A stretch of 64,000 bases of DNA, from assembly GCA_905216195.1 (NCBI GenBank), contig CAJMSX010000016.1, forward strand, positions 1 through 64,000. The letters are read 5' to 3'. The position numbers and the translations under genes were made by a program. Positions 35,320 through 43,667 of the stretch are shown here, in pieces. The stretch's first letter is position 1. Every line of letters starts with the position of its first letter. Source of the DNA: an uncultured bacterium. Lineage in GTDB: Bacteria > Bacteroidota > Bacteroidia > Bacteroidales > Marinifilaceae. The notes beneath the pieces were generated by a model. The model saw only the letters and a list, made by a program, of their open reading frames with translations. It did not search any database and was not told where the DNA came from.

Positions 35320-35613
35320 TCATGCTTTAACAATTAACTTAAGCAAATATGAAACTAATATTATTGCCAAGCAAGCAAATCCCGTACTTTTTATCCATGC
35401 TCCCTTTATTTTTTTCCTACCGCTCATTTTCAACAGGGCCATCAGCAAAAAGAACAACAAAGGAATCAAAGCCGGATAAGCCAGGAAAGAAGCTTTTATT
35501 TCTCCTTTCAACAGCAACAACAGGGCCCGCTGGAATCCGCAACCCGGACACTCCATTCCGGTAACGCTTCTGAACCAGCAAGGCAATTGATGTGCTTCCA
35601 GCCATTCAAGCAT
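35320..35613 (-). CDS. DUF2752 family membrane protein
   Basis: The 97-residue protein carries the DUF2752 signature MECPGCGFQRALLLLLKGE with paired cysteines, then two membrane helices (about 40-62 and 75-95). The family is widespread in Bacteroidota and of unknown function. It pairs with the DUF4190-like gene 69 bp downstream. Confidence 0.85.
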   Translation of the reverse strand: MLEWLEAHQLPCWFRSVTGMECPGCGFQRALLLLLKGEIKASFLAYPALIPLLFFLLMALLKMSGRKKIKGAWIKSTGFACLAIILVSYLLKLIVKA

Positions 35614-35672
35614 ACTTATATCGTTAAAATCGTCACGGTAGTTACACGCAAAGGTCTACCCCCACAAATTCG

Positions 35673-36764
35673 TCAGGAACGCACCAGGACCTGCTCCAGG
35701 ATGTCCATCGCTTCCTTCACCAGGTTCAGATTGGCCTGGGACCCCATATGCCCGATGCGGAAGACCTTACCGGCCAGACAACCGTAATTTCCTCCTACGA
35801 CCACACCTTCTTCCCGCAAACGGGAATCCAGCTTTTTCCAGCTCATTTTCGAAGGAACGTACAAAGCGGTCACCGTGGGAGACAAAAGAGCATCCGCCAC
35901 GGGATAAAGCTTGAGACCCATCCGCAGGCAACGTTCCCGGCAATAACGGGCCACCTTTTCATGCCGGGCTATCGCCCTGGATAATCCCTCTTCCAGAATC
36001 AATGCGCAGGCACGGTGCAACTGAGCGGTCCCCTGCCAATAAGGAGTATAGGGAAAATAACGGTTTCTGACAGCATAACGAAAAGGAAGAAGAGCGTCAT
36101 AGCCTACATAAGCGGTATCCTCCGCAATTTCCCAGGCTTTATCGCTCACGGATAAAAAAGACATATTGGCCGGAGCGGAAATACATTTTTGAGAAGCTCC
36201 CAGGCATAAATCGATATGCCATTCGTCGGTTTTCACCACACTTCCTCCCAAACCCGACACGGCATCTACGTACAACAGGGGAACTTCGTATTTTACTTTC
36301 AACTCGCCGATCTCTTTGACGGGATTGATCGTACCGCTGGGAGTTTCGCTTTGCACCATCGTAATCATTTTCGGCCGGAATTCTTCAATCGCTTTCGCTA
36401 TGACACCGAAATCATGTATCGATTCGTCAAAACCGAAATCCATAATTTTTACTTCGCATCCCAACGACTCGGCCATACTTCCTATGCCGTAACCGAACAA
36501 ACCGGTAGAAAGGGATAATACCCGGTCTCCGGGACGTAAAGTGCTTTTGAGGGCGCTCCACAAGGCCAGCATGCCTTCTCCCGTCTGAATCACCACGCTG
36601 TTTTTCGTATGCATGATTTTCTGAAGCGCTTTTTCCGTCGCAACATAAAGCGTAAGGTAATCTTTTTCCAGATCGGCCGAGCCATAATCGACCGTCCCTG
36701 CATTCAATACTTCCTGCGGCACTGCCACAGGACCGGGAACCATAGGTATTCTATATGTTTTCAT
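35673..36764 (-). CDS. Class V PLP-dependent aminotransferase (alanine-glyoxylate/serine type)
   Basis: The 363-residue fold-type I enzyme resembles alanine-glyoxylate and serine-pyruvate aminotransferases. It opens YRIPMVPGPVAVPQEVL. The Schiff-base lysine is in LCLGASQKCISAPAN. The upstream aspartate of the PLP pyridine is in LYVDAVSGLGGS, and QTGEGMLALWSAL forms the phosphate-binding turn. The in vivo substrates (alanine, serine, glyoxylate or a phosphonate) are not determined by sequence. A single-gene unit with its own promoter. Confidence 0.88.
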   Translation of the reverse strand: MKTYRIPMVPGPVAVPQEVLNAGTVDYGSADLEKDYLTLYVATEKALQKIMHTKNSVVIQTGEGMLALWSALKSTLRPGDRVLSLSTGLFGYGIGSMAESLGCEVKIMDFGFDESIHDFGVIAKAIEEFRPKMITMVQSETPSGTINPVKEIGELKVKYEVPLLYVDAVSGLGGSVVKTDEWHIDLCLGASQKCISAPANMSFLSVSDKAWEIAEDTAYVGYDALLPFRYAVRNRYFPYTPYWQGTAQLHRACALILEEGLSRAIARHEKVARYCRERCLRMGLKLYPVADALLSPTVTALYVPSKMSWKKLDSRLREEGVVVGGNYGCLAGKVFRIGHMGSQANLNLVKEAMDILEQVLVRS

Positions 36765-36868
36765 AACTGTTTATTTACGATCCGGCTCTACTGTCCGTTA
36801 AAAACCGGTCTAGAAGCTTCACCCCGGAGGCAACGAACCCTTGCCGTTAATCAGGCTTTAATCCGATG

Positions 36869-36898
36869 CAAAACTACAACAAAAACGAAAAGATTAAA
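36869..36898 (-). promoter_or_regulatory. Promoter of the aminotransferase gene
   Basis: Minus-strand TAGTTTTG (plus 36869-36876) is a perfect -7 box with TTTA (plus 36895-36898) 18 bp upstream. The leader would be about 100 nt. Confidence 0.5.
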
Positions 36899-36994
36899 AA
36901 TTAAACCCGGAAAACCACATCCTTTTTCGCAGATAATCCGCATTTCATACCTCCAGTTTTTGGCATTTCATTATTAAATTTGAGTTTTAAAACG

Positions 36995-37002
36995 TATATT
37001 TG
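36995..37002 (+). promoter_or_regulatory. -7 box of the rsfS-ftsH operon
   Basis: TATATTTG is a perfect TAnnTTTG match 25 bp before the rsfS ATG. A second perfect box (TAAATTTG, 36975-36982) lies 12 bp upstream of it, so two start sites are possible. Confidence 0.5.
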
Positions 37003-37027
37003 TGGCTTCAAACAGAAGTAGCTCGGA

Positions 37028-37390
37028 ATGATAAAATCGGAAAAATTAGTCGATACCATAACCCAAACACTGGAAGAAAATAAAGGACAAAACATTGTAA
37101 AACTGGATTTAAGAAAAATAGAAAACTGTTTTTGTAGTTTCTTCGTAATATGTCATGGAACTTCCAATACGCATGTGGATACCCTGGCAGAGGCCGTAGA
37201 AGATAAAATCCTGGAAGAACTGAAAGAAAAACCTTTCCATACGGAAGGAAAGACGCAAGCCCAATGGGTGGTGGTCGATTACGGGGACGTAATCGTTCAC
37301 GTTTTTCAAAAAGAACAAAGGGATTACTATCAATTGGAGGATTTTTGGGGGGACGGACTGAAAGAAGAAATTCCATCTACCGGAGACTGA
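37028..37390 (+). CDS. rsfS: Ribosomal silencing factor RsfS
   Basis: The 120-residue protein belongs to the RsfS/DUF143/Iojap family, which binds L14 on the 50S subunit and blocks subunit joining during starvation. Typical segments are NIVKLDLRKIENCFCSFFVICHGTSNTHVDTLAEAVED, WVVVDYGDVIVHVFQKEQRDYYQLEDFWGD. Length is normal. It is 51 bp upstream of the ftsH ATG, the common rsfS-ftsH order in Bacteroidota. Confidence 0.96.
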   Translation: MIKSEKLVDTITQTLEENKGQNIVKLDLRKIENCFCSFFVICHGTSNTHVDTLAEAVEDKILEELKEKPFHTEGKTQAQWVVVDYGDVIVHVFQKEQRDYYQLEDFWGDGLKEEIPSTGD

Positions 37391-37441
37391 ATGTAACATT
37401 AAAAACAACTGTGTAACTTATTTGTGAAGCGAAAGAAAAAT

Positions 37442-39457
37442 ATGGCAGAAAATAAAGAAAACAACGGGAATAAAGAAAATAAAAAAGACAATTTCAATTT
37501 TCCTCCCATCGGCAGCGGCGGTAAAAATATCAAAACTCCTAAATTCGGCGGATATTGGTTATACATCCTTTTGGCAGCCATCATTATCGGTTTTAACTTT
37601 TTCAGCTTACAAACCGAACCGGTAAAAACCAACTGGCAGGAAGTGAAAAATAAAATGCTGGAAAAAGGGGATGTCGAAAAATTCGTAGTCGTTACGAACA
37701 CCGGACAAGTGAATGTATTCATCAAGCCCAATAAAATCGAAGATTATTCCCAGTTAAAATCCAAAGGATTCAAAAATTTCGACAAGGGTCCCCAGTTTAC
37801 CTTTGCGATCGGTTCGCTGGAAGGATTCGAAAAAAACGTGGCGGATGCACAGAAAGATATCCCCGGAGCCGCCGGTGTCACCATCGAATATGAAAAAGAA
37901 TACGACGGTTGGGGAAACATCCTTTCCTTACTCTTCCCCCTGTTAGTGATAGCTTTTATCTGGATTTTCTTTTTCCGCAGGATGAGCAAGGGGCCGGGAG
38001 GTGCCGGAGGGGGAATTTTCAATGTGGGAAAATCCCAGGCTAAACTTTTCGATAAGGAATCCAACATCAAAATCACCTTCAAGGATGTAGCCGGCCTGGC
38101 AGAAGCCAAGCAGGAAGTGGAAGAAATCGTCTCCTTCCTGAAAAACCCGGATAAGTATACCAAGCTGGGAGGTAAAATTCCGAAGGGCGCTCTTTTAGTA
38201 GGTCCTCCGGGAACCGGTAAAACTTTAATGGCGAAAGCCATGGCGGGGGAAGCAAACGTACCTTTCTTTTCGATGTCCGGCTCGGATTTTGTCGAAATGT
38301 TCGTCGGCGTAGGAGCTTCCCGGGTCCGTGACTTATTTAAACAAGCCAAAGAAAAAGCGCCCTGCATTATTTTTATCGATGAAATCGACGCCATCGGCCG
38401 GGCCAGAGGAAGAAATCCGAATATGGGATCCAATGACGAACGGGAAAATACCTTGAACCAGTTGCTGACGGAAATGGACGGTTTTGAAACGAATTCGGGG
38501 GTGATCATTATCGCGGCTACCAACCGGGCGGATATATTGGACAGCGCCTTATTACGGGCCGGCCGTTTCGATCGGCAGATCAATGTAGACCTTCCGGAAC
38601 TCAAAGACCGGGAAGAAATATTCAAGGTACACCTGAAACCCTTGAAATTGGCTGAGAATGTCGATATCGTATTCCTGGCCAAGCAAACTCCGGGATTTTC
38701 AGGTGCCGATATAGCCAATGTGGCCAATGAAGCCGCCTTGATTGCTGCCCGCAAAGATAAAAATGCCGTAGATAAGCAGGATTTTCTGGACGCCATCGAC
38801 CGGATCGTCGGGGGATTGGAAAACCGGAGTAAAGTCATCAAAGTCAGCGAGAAAAAGGCCATCGCCTATCACGAAGCCGGACACGCTACCACTTCCTGGC
38901 TACTGGAACACGCCCATCCCCTGCTGAAAGTAACGATAGTTCCCCGCGGAAAAGCCCTGGGAGCAGCCTGGTATCTTCCGCAGGAGCGGCAGATCACTAC
39001 GAGGGAGCAATTGCTCGATCAGTTGTGCTCCGTTTTAGGAGGACGAGCTGCCGAAGAACTGGTGTTCGGCCAGATTTCAACGGGAGCCCAAAACGATCTG
39101 GAAAGAGCGACCAAACAAGCATATGCTATGGTAACCATTTTCGGAATGAGCGAAAAAATCGGAAATCTGAGTTATTACGATTCTAGCGGACAAAGCGATT
39201 ACAGCTTTACAAAACCTTATTCTGAAAAAACGGCCGAACTCATAGATGCAGAAGTAAAAGATATTGTGGAAACGGCCTATGCCAGGGCCAAACAAATCCT
39301 GTCCGAACACCGGGAACAGCACCGGGAAGTAGCGGAATTACTCATAGAAAGAGAGGTGATTTTCAGCGATGATCTGGAACGGATTTTAGGCAAGCGTCCG
39401 TGGAAAGACGAAGAAGAGGAAGGAGAAACGCCCTCACCGGAAAAAAACGAAGGCTAA
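37442..39457 (+). CDS. ftsH: ATP-dependent zinc metalloprotease FtsH
   Basis: This membrane-anchored hexameric AAA+ protease degrades misassembled membrane proteins and short-lived regulators. Order: a cytoplasmic start, TM1 (about 35-52), periplasmic domain, TM2 (about 158-178), AAA domain with Walker A GPPGTGKT, Walker B CIIFIDEIDAIG, second region of homology ATNRADILDSALLRAGRFDR, and the protease zinc site HEAGH. The C-terminal tail is acidic. I chose ATG 37442 (671 residues) over the in-frame GTG at 37424; the ATG opens MAENKE like relatives. Confidence 0.97.
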   Translation: MAENKENNGNKENKKDNFNFPPIGSGGKNIKTPKFGGYWLYILLAAIIIGFNFFSLQTEPVKTNWQEVKNKMLEKGDVEKFVVVTNTGQVNVFIKPNKIEDYSQLKSKGFKNFDKGPQFTFAIGSLEGFEKNVADAQKDIPGAAGVTIEYEKEYDGWGNILSLLFPLLVIAFIWIFFFRRMSKGPGGAGGGIFNVGKSQAKLFDKESNIKITFKDVAGLAEAKQEVEEIVSFLKNPDKYTKLGGKIPKGALLVGPPGTGKTLMAKAMAGEANVPFFSMSGSDFVEMFVGVGASRVRDLFKQAKEKAPCIIFIDEIDAIGRARGRNPNMGSNDERENTLNQLLTEMDGFETNSGVIIIAATNRADILDSALLRAGRFDRQINVDLPELKDREEIFKVHLKPLKLAENVDIVFLAKQTPGFSGADIANVANEAALIAARKDKNAVDKQDFLDAIDRIVGGLENRSKVIKVSEKKAIAYHEAGHATTSWLLEHAHPLLKVTIVPRGKALGAAWYLPQERQITTREQLLDQLCSVLGGRAAEELVFGQISTGAQNDLERATKQAYAMVTIFGMSEKIGNLSYYDSSGQSDYSFTKPYSEKTAELIDAEVKDIVETAYARAKQILSEHREQHREVAELLIEREVIFSDDLERILGKRPWKDEEEEGETPSPEKNEG

Positions 39458-39468
39458 ACAATTGTGCA

Positions 39469-39506
39469 GGACAAGGGATTTCTCTGAAATCCTCTTGTCC
39501 GTATAT
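39469..39506 (+). terminator. Hairpin after ftsH, weak terminator
   Basis: A 14-15-bp stem with one bulge (39469-39482 with 39486-39500, loop TCT) follows the ftsH stop. It has only an AT-rich tail, not a T-run. It may attenuate rather than fully stop readthrough into cdsA. Confidence 0.55.
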
Positions 39507-39526
39507 AAATCTAAATAATATATAGT

Positions 39527-39733
39527 ATGGATAATTGGACATCAGTTTTCGAAACCGATCAATTGTACCGGGCCGAACTTGTAAAAGATATCTTATGCGA
39601 TAATGACATCGATGCCGTTATTCTGAACCAGAAAGATTCGTCTTATAACACTTTCGGCGAAATTAAAGTGTTGGTAAGCCAGGAAGACCAAGAACAGGCG
39701 GAAGAAATCATTAAATCGATCCATTGTGAATAA
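39527..39733 (+). CDS. DUF2007 family small protein
   Basis: The 68-residue protein (WTSVFETDQLYRAELVKDIL...VLVSQEDQEQAEEIIKSI) matches the DUF2007 'putative signal transducing protein' family, a ferredoxin-like fold of unknown function. Its stop overlaps the cdsA start by 8 bp, so the two are translationally coupled. That coupling suggests a role near phospholipid synthesis, by inference only. Confidence 0.85.
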   Translation: MDNWTSVFETDQLYRAELVKDILCDNDIDAVILNQKDSSYNTFGEIKVLVSQEDQEQAEEIIKSIHCE

Positions 39734-40535
39734 TTTCGGAAAAAGAGTTATCAGCGGTTTACTCTTTGTTGTGATTTTGACCGGGTGTATTTTTTTACAT
39801 CCCCTTTGTTTTCTGGTGTTATTCTTCGTGATCAATATCATGGGGTTACTGGAGTTCGCAAAAATGGCGAAAAGAAGCGATATTTTCATCAATATCCCCA
39901 TGTATCTGATTTGTGGGAGCATGTTGTTTACCGCCGGGTTTTTACACGCCTACCTCGGCTATCGCGACGGTTATTTGTGGTGCTTTATTTCCGCATTCAC
40001 TTTGAGCATCTGGGAACTGTACCGGAAAAAAGGGAACGGATTCCAGAATCTGGCTTTTGCTTTCTACGGCCTATTATACCTGAGTCTTCCTTTTACTTTA
40101 CTCATTTATTTACCTTATATGACCGGAGGGGAATGGAGACCGGAAATCATTTTCTTTCCTTTCCTGCTGGTATGGTTTAACGATACCTTTGCCTTCCTGG
40201 CGGGATCCCGCTTTGGAAAACACAAATTGTTCCCCCGCATATCGCCTAAGAAATCCTGGGAAGGAGCTATAGGCGGAGGCATCGCGACCATTGCGGCCGC
40301 TCTCTTTATCTCCCCTTATCTGGAAGGCCTGACGGTACAAAACAATATGGTGATTGCCTGTATAGTAGTCGTCTTCGCTATTTTCGGCGATCTCATCGAA
40401 TCTATGTTTAAAAGAAACATCGAAGTGAAAGACTCCGGACATATCATGCCCGGACACGGAGGAATACTGGACCGGTTCGACGCCGTTCTGTTCGTTATTC
40501 CCGCCATTTTCGTATATATGGAATTTGTATATTAG
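39726..40535 (+). CDS. cdsA: Phosphatidate cytidylyltransferase (CDP-diglyceride synthase)
   Basis: This 269-residue integral membrane enzyme makes CDP-diacylglycerol from phosphatidate and CTP, the branch point for membrane phospholipids. About eight membrane helices are present. The family signature is complete: KRNIEVKDSGHIMPGHGGILDRFD near the C-terminus, with preceding ISPKKSWEGAIGG. Start overlaps the DUF2007 gene. The next core gene of the same pathway, psd, lies 1.5 kb away beyond a toxin-antitoxin cassette. Confidence 0.96.
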   Translation: MNNFGKRVISGLLFVVILTGCIFLHPLCFLVLFFVINIMGLLEFAKMAKRSDIFINIPMYLICGSMLFTAGFLHAYLGYRDGYLWCFISAFTLSIWELYRKKGNGFQNLAFAFYGLLYLSLPFTLLIYLPYMTGGEWRPEIIFFPFLLVWFNDTFAFLAGSRFGKHKLFPRISPKKSWEGAIGGGIATIAAALFISPYLEGLTVQNNMVIACIVVVFAIFGDLIESMFKRNIEVKDSGHIMPGHGGILDRFDAVLFVIPAIFVYMEFVY

Positions 40536-40588
40536 TTTCGGAAGAAAACTATTCTCGCCCGAATTGCCTGATATGTCGCTGCAAACGA

Positions 40589-40753
40589 TTAATTTTCAAT
40601 GTTTTGCGTTAAGATGTAGGTCAGGAGGTCCAGCATCTGCTTGCCGTTGAAACTGGTTACCGCTTCCAGCTTGCTTATCCGTTTTCGTTGTTCCTCAAAG
40701 TTTTCTTTTATCATCGCTTTGAGCTTTTCGATGTCATTGTTGTTCTCTTCCAT
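40589..40753 (-). CDS. Possible small coiled-coil protein of the toxin-antitoxin region
   Basis: A 54-residue frame starting at ATG 40753 (or 69 residues from 40798) encodes a charged, helical sequence (DIEKLKAMIKENFEEQRKRISKLEAV...FNGKQMLDLLTYILTQ). It looks like a real protein by composition, with a heptad pattern, but I cannot name a family. It lies on the strand opposite the AbiE-type genes and next to cdsA. It could be a small regulator or remnant of the same cassette. Confidence 0.4.
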   Translation of the reverse strand: MEENNNDIEKLKAMIKENFEEQRKRISKLEAVTSFNGKQMLDLLTYILTQNIEN

Positions 40754-40908
40754 ACGGATATTCTTTTGTTTCAATGAGTTATTTAGTATATTTTGCACGG
40801 ATCATGGAATAACAGGGTTATTGCATACTGCTATCCGACATGGGGTTATTGCAACAAAGAAAGTCTTTGCCGAAAAATGGGGAAAAACAATAAAAACCTC
40901 CTGATAAA

Positions 40909-40939
40909 TTGCGTCTTCGGGCAAAATACAGTAAATTTG
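40909..40939 (+). promoter_or_regulatory. Promoter of the AbiEii-type cassette
   Basis: TAAATTTG (40932-40939) is a perfect -7 box with ATTG (40909-40912) 19 bp upstream, a 3/4 -33 match. The leader to ATG 40963 is about 20 nt. This is one of the best promoters in the window. Confidence 0.65.
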
Positions 40940-40962
40940 TAAGTGCATAAAAAGGATAAGGA

Positions 40963-41289
40963 ATGACTATATTTGATGAATATAAAACATACACGGGCGA
41001 TACCTCAATCTCCCCTTCATTACTTTGGGAATATGACTTGTCCCATTTTGATTGGTGGAAATCAAGGAAGATTGTGGTCCAGCGTGTCATTGAGAGAGGA
41101 TGGCTGAAAGATTTTTATGCAGCGTTCAAATTGTATGGCGGCATAGAAGGATTCAGGGAAATAATAAAGGAACTTCCCAGCCTGTCGGCACGGGACATAA
41201 ATTTTGTTTGTGTCGTCTTTGATCTTAAAAAAGAGGATTTGAAATGTTACACGCGGAAACTGTTGCGGGACCAACTCTTGGACTCCTGA
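40963..41289 (+). CDS. Putative antitoxin partner (DUF6922-like) of the AbiEii-type toxin
   Basis: The 108-residue protein (MTIFDEYKTY, LLWEYDLSHFDWWKSRKIVVQRVIERG, KDFYAAFKLYGGIEGFREIIKELP) resembles small proteins commonly encoded just before AbiEii/AbiGii nucleotidyltransferases in Bacteroidota; the DUF number is from memory. In AbiE modules the upstream gene encodes the antitoxin and autorepressor. The usual winged-helix AbiEi is larger, so this would be a reduced or alternative partner. Its 3' end overlaps the toxin gene by 46 bp, an unusually long overlap that enforces coupled translation. Confidence 0.65.
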   Translation: MTIFDEYKTYTGDTSISPSLLWEYDLSHFDWWKSRKIVVQRVIERGWLKDFYAAFKLYGGIEGFREIIKELPSLSARDINFVCVVFDLKKEDLKCYTRKLLRDQLLDS

Positions 41290-41951
41290 AGAAGCTGGAG
41301 GCTGAAAATGCCCTCTCGGATTTTAATCTGGCAGGTGGAACTTCTTTAGCCCTGTATTTAGGTCATAGGATCAGCGTGGACTTGGACCTTTTTACACCGA
41401 AACCTTTTGATGCTACAGAACTGGAAACATTTCTCCGGGATAAATATGGTTTTCGTTCTGATTTTATGGAAAAGAATACATTGAAAGGCACCATAGATGG
41501 TGTTAAGATAGACTGTATTACCCACTCTTATGATTATCTGGAAAAGCCTTATACCGAATCCGGAATAAGATTGTATAGCATGGAGGACATCATCGCCATG
41601 AAACTTTCCGCCATCGCCGACAATGGTTCACGGCTGAAAGATTTCATTGACATAGCTTTTCTTTCCACCCGTTTCCCCTTCGGTTCGATGTTGAGATTAT
41701 ATGAGCGCAAGTTTCCCGGATCGAATGTTATCAGACCCTTCAAGGCCATTACTTACTTTGATGACATAGACTTTGAAGAGGATATTGTTATGCTGAACTG
41801 TAAATTCGATTGGAAACTTATTGAAAGAAGATTGGTCGATATGACCAAAATCCAAAATAAAGTTTTTGAATCTTTTCCGCTTCCCTTAAAGGAACAGGAA
41901 CCTCGGTCAGTGGTAAAAAAGAATATTTACAAACGAGGTTCAAAAAGATAA
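41244..41951 (+). CDS. AbiEii/AbiGii-type nucleotidyltransferase toxin
   Basis: The 235-residue protein has the nucleotidyltransferase motif GGTSLALYLGHRISVDLDLFTP (the GG/T...DxD pattern), followed by DCITHSYDYLEKP and a helical region with MEDIIAMKLSAIADNGSRLKDFIDIAFL. AbiEii toxins transfer nucleotides, in characterised cases onto tRNA 3' ends, stopping growth to abort phage infection. The target here is unknown. Full length for the short AbiEii class. It forms an operon with the overlapping upstream small gene. Confidence 0.85.
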   Translation: MLHAETVAGPTLGLLKKLEAENALSDFNLAGGTSLALYLGHRISVDLDLFTPKPFDATELETFLRDKYGFRSDFMEKNTLKGTIDGVKIDCITHSYDYLEKPYTESGIRLYSMEDIIAMKLSAIADNGSRLKDFIDIAFLSTRFPFGSMLRLYERKFPGSNVIRPFKAITYFDDIDFEEDIVMLNCKFDWKLIERRLVDMTKIQNKVFESFPLPLKEQEPRSVVKKNIYKRGSKR

Positions 41952-41988
41952 ATATTCAGACGCGCTTCTTTTAGAATGCCTTTTAACT

Positions 41989-42011
41989 CTTTGATTCTTA
42001 AAAAATCAAAG
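41989..42011 (+). terminator. Hairpin after the toxin gene
   Basis: CTTTGATT (41989-41996) pairs with AATCAAAG (42004-42011), 7-nt loop. An AT-rich hairpin 38 bp after the toxin stop, with a TTTTTT run slightly further down (42023-42028). Modest support. Confidence 0.45.
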
Positions 42012-42040
42012 CAACTGTTCCCTTTTTTAGTTAAAAAGGC

Positions 42041-42048
42041 TATCTTTG
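42041..42048 (+). promoter_or_regulatory. -7 box of psd
   Basis: TATCTTTG is a perfect TAnnTTTG match 32 bp before the psd start. It gives psd its own transcription start, independent of the cdsA operon and the toxin cassette. The -33 region lacks a clear TTTG. Confidence 0.5.
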
Positions 42049-42079
42049 TCTCCCGGAACAACAATTTAAACGGATAGAA

Positions 42080-42736
42080 ATGACTCTACATAAAGCAGGA
42101 TATTCCCTTTTACTGAAAATATTGCTGATCCTGATTCTGATCAATGGAATCTCGTTTTATTGGATCCCCAATACAACCGTCGTATATACCCTACTTGTCG
42201 TAAGTATTCTAGTGTATCTGATGGTGGTAAATTTTTTTCGTTATCCTCACCGGCATATCTGCATCGACGACAACCGTATTCTGGCTCCCGCGGACGGTAA
42301 AATCGTCGTCATCGAAGAAACGGAAGAAAATGAATATTTTAAAGACAAACGGATACAGGTATCCATTTTCATGAATATCCTGAATGTGCATATCAACTGG
42401 TTTCCGGTAAACGGAATTATCCGCTATTTTAAATACCACAAAGGAAATTTTCTAGCTGCCTATTTACCGAAGTCTTCTACCGAAAACGAAAGAACGACCA
42501 TCGTTATCGAATGCAAAAACGGAGAAACCGTATTGATGCGGCAGATCGCCGGAGCCATGGCGAAAAGAATCGTTTCCTATGCGCCCGTAGGCGGTGTGGC
42601 TCGCCAAGATCAGCACGCCGGATTCATTAAATTCGGCTCGAGAGTGGATCTGTTTTTACCTTTACACACCAAAATTGAAGTAAAACTCGGCCAAAAAACC
42701 AAAGGTTCGCAAACCCTTATCGGAACCTTTCAATAA
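42080..42736 (+). CDS. psd: Phosphatidylserine decarboxylase family protein
   Basis: This 218-residue membrane enzyme decarboxylates phosphatidylserine to phosphatidylethanolamine. Two N-terminal membrane helices (about 9-50) precede the catalytic part (RILAPADGKIVVIEE, MNILNVHINWFPVNG, HQDQHAGFI-like segment). The self-cleavage site that forms the pyruvoyl group is Gly-Ser in KFGSRVDLFLPL, the short-class (PSD-B-like, no PSD-A extension) pattern. Adjacent in function to cdsA, although separated from it by the toxin-antitoxin cassette. Confidence 0.94.
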   Translation: MTLHKAGYSLLLKILLILILINGISFYWIPNTTVVYTLLVVSILVYLMVVNFFRYPHRHICIDDNRILAPADGKIVVIEETEENEYFKDKRIQVSIFMNILNVHINWFPVNGIIRYFKYHKGNFLAAYLPKSSTENERTTIVIECKNGETVLMRQIAGAMAKRIVSYAPVGGVARQDQHAGFIKFGSRVDLFLPLHTKIEVKLGQKTKGSQTLIGTFQ

Positions 42737-42815
42737 AAGTGTGTTTTCCGCAAAACGGAACATACCGAAAGAGCGGCTCCCCTATACGTTTTAAAATTCC
42801 TTATATTCCCATATC

Positions 42816-43631
42816 ATGTCAACACAATCCACTGTAAAAGTAGTAACGACCCACGTTTTATCGGAGATGAAACTGAGGGGCGAAAAAATCAGCATGCTTA
42901 CTTCCTACGACTATTCTATGGCCCGGATTGTAGATGCCGCCGGCATAGACGTCATTCTGGTGGGAGACTCGGCCTCTAATGTGATGGCGGGAAACGAAAC
43001 TACCCTTCCCATCACCCTGGACCAGATGATTTACCACGGAGCTTCCGTCGTAAAAGGAGTCAAGAGAGCATTGGTCGTGGTAGACATGCCTTTCGGCAGT
43101 TATCAGGGAAACAGCAAAGAAGCATTGAGTTCTGCGATCCGCATTATGAAGGAAACCGCCGCCGATGCCGTTAAACTGGAAGGAGGAATCGAAGTGGCCG
43201 AATCCATTAAACGAATATTATCCGCAGGCATCCCGGTAATGGGACATCTCGGTCTGACTCCCCAAAGCATCCATAAATTCGGAACCTATTCCGTACGGGC
43301 CAAACAAGAAGCTGAAGCCCAAAAACTGGTCGAAGATGCCCATATCTTAGAAGAAACGGGTTGCTTCGCCATTGTTCTGGAAAAAGTACCCGCAACCTTA
43401 GCCGCCCGGATAGCGCGGGAACTGACGATACCCATCATCGGGATCGGAGCCGGGGGAGGTGTTGACGGACAGGTACTGGTCATTCACGACATGCTGGGCA
43501 TCAATCAGGAATTCTCTCCCCGTTTCTTACGCCGCTACCACAATTTATATGCCGAAATAACCGGGGCTGTCACCAATTATATCAGTGACGTCAAGAGCGG
43601 TGACTTTCCGAACGATAAAGAACAATATTAA
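42816..43631 (+). CDS. panB: 3-methyl-2-oxobutanoate hydroxymethyltransferase
   Basis: This 271-residue TIM-barrel enzyme makes ketopantoate with methylene-THF for pantothenate/CoA. Family segments: ISMLTSYDYSMARIVDAAGIDVILVGDSASNVMAGNETT (metal-binding Asp), VVDMPFGSYQG, AVKLEGG, GHLGLTPQS, and ECFAIVLE-like ETGCFAIVLEKVP with the catalytic Glu. No panC or panD is nearby. Start at ATG 42816 after a purine-poor leader. It may be cotranscribed with the RluA-family gene 36 bp downstream. Confidence 0.97.
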   Translation: MSTQSTVKVVTTHVLSEMKLRGEKISMLTSYDYSMARIVDAAGIDVILVGDSASNVMAGNETTLPITLDQMIYHGASVVKGVKRALVVVDMPFGSYQGNSKEALSSAIRIMKETAADAVKLEGGIEVAESIKRILSAGIPVMGHLGLTPQSIHKFGTYSVRAKQEAEAQKLVEDAHILEETGCFAIVLEKVPATLAARIARELTIPIIGIGAGGGVDGQVLVIHDMLGINQEFSPRFLRRYHNLYAEITGAVTNYISDVKSGDFPNDKEQY

Positions 43632-43667
43632 TACAGGAACTCATCTCCTTCTTACAAGTAAAATTCT

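Noticed and set aside
37744..38862. A 372-codon open frame antisense to ftsH
   Set aside because: It is a shadow of a strongly conserved gene, lacks family features, and its serine/threonine/proline-heavy composition comes from the codon pattern of the opposite strand.
40963..41951. A compositional break marking the toxin-antitoxin cassette as foreign
   Set aside because: By eye its AGA/AGG arginine codon share is similar to that of flanking cdsA, so composition gives no independent support; the transfer claim rests on position and gene type.
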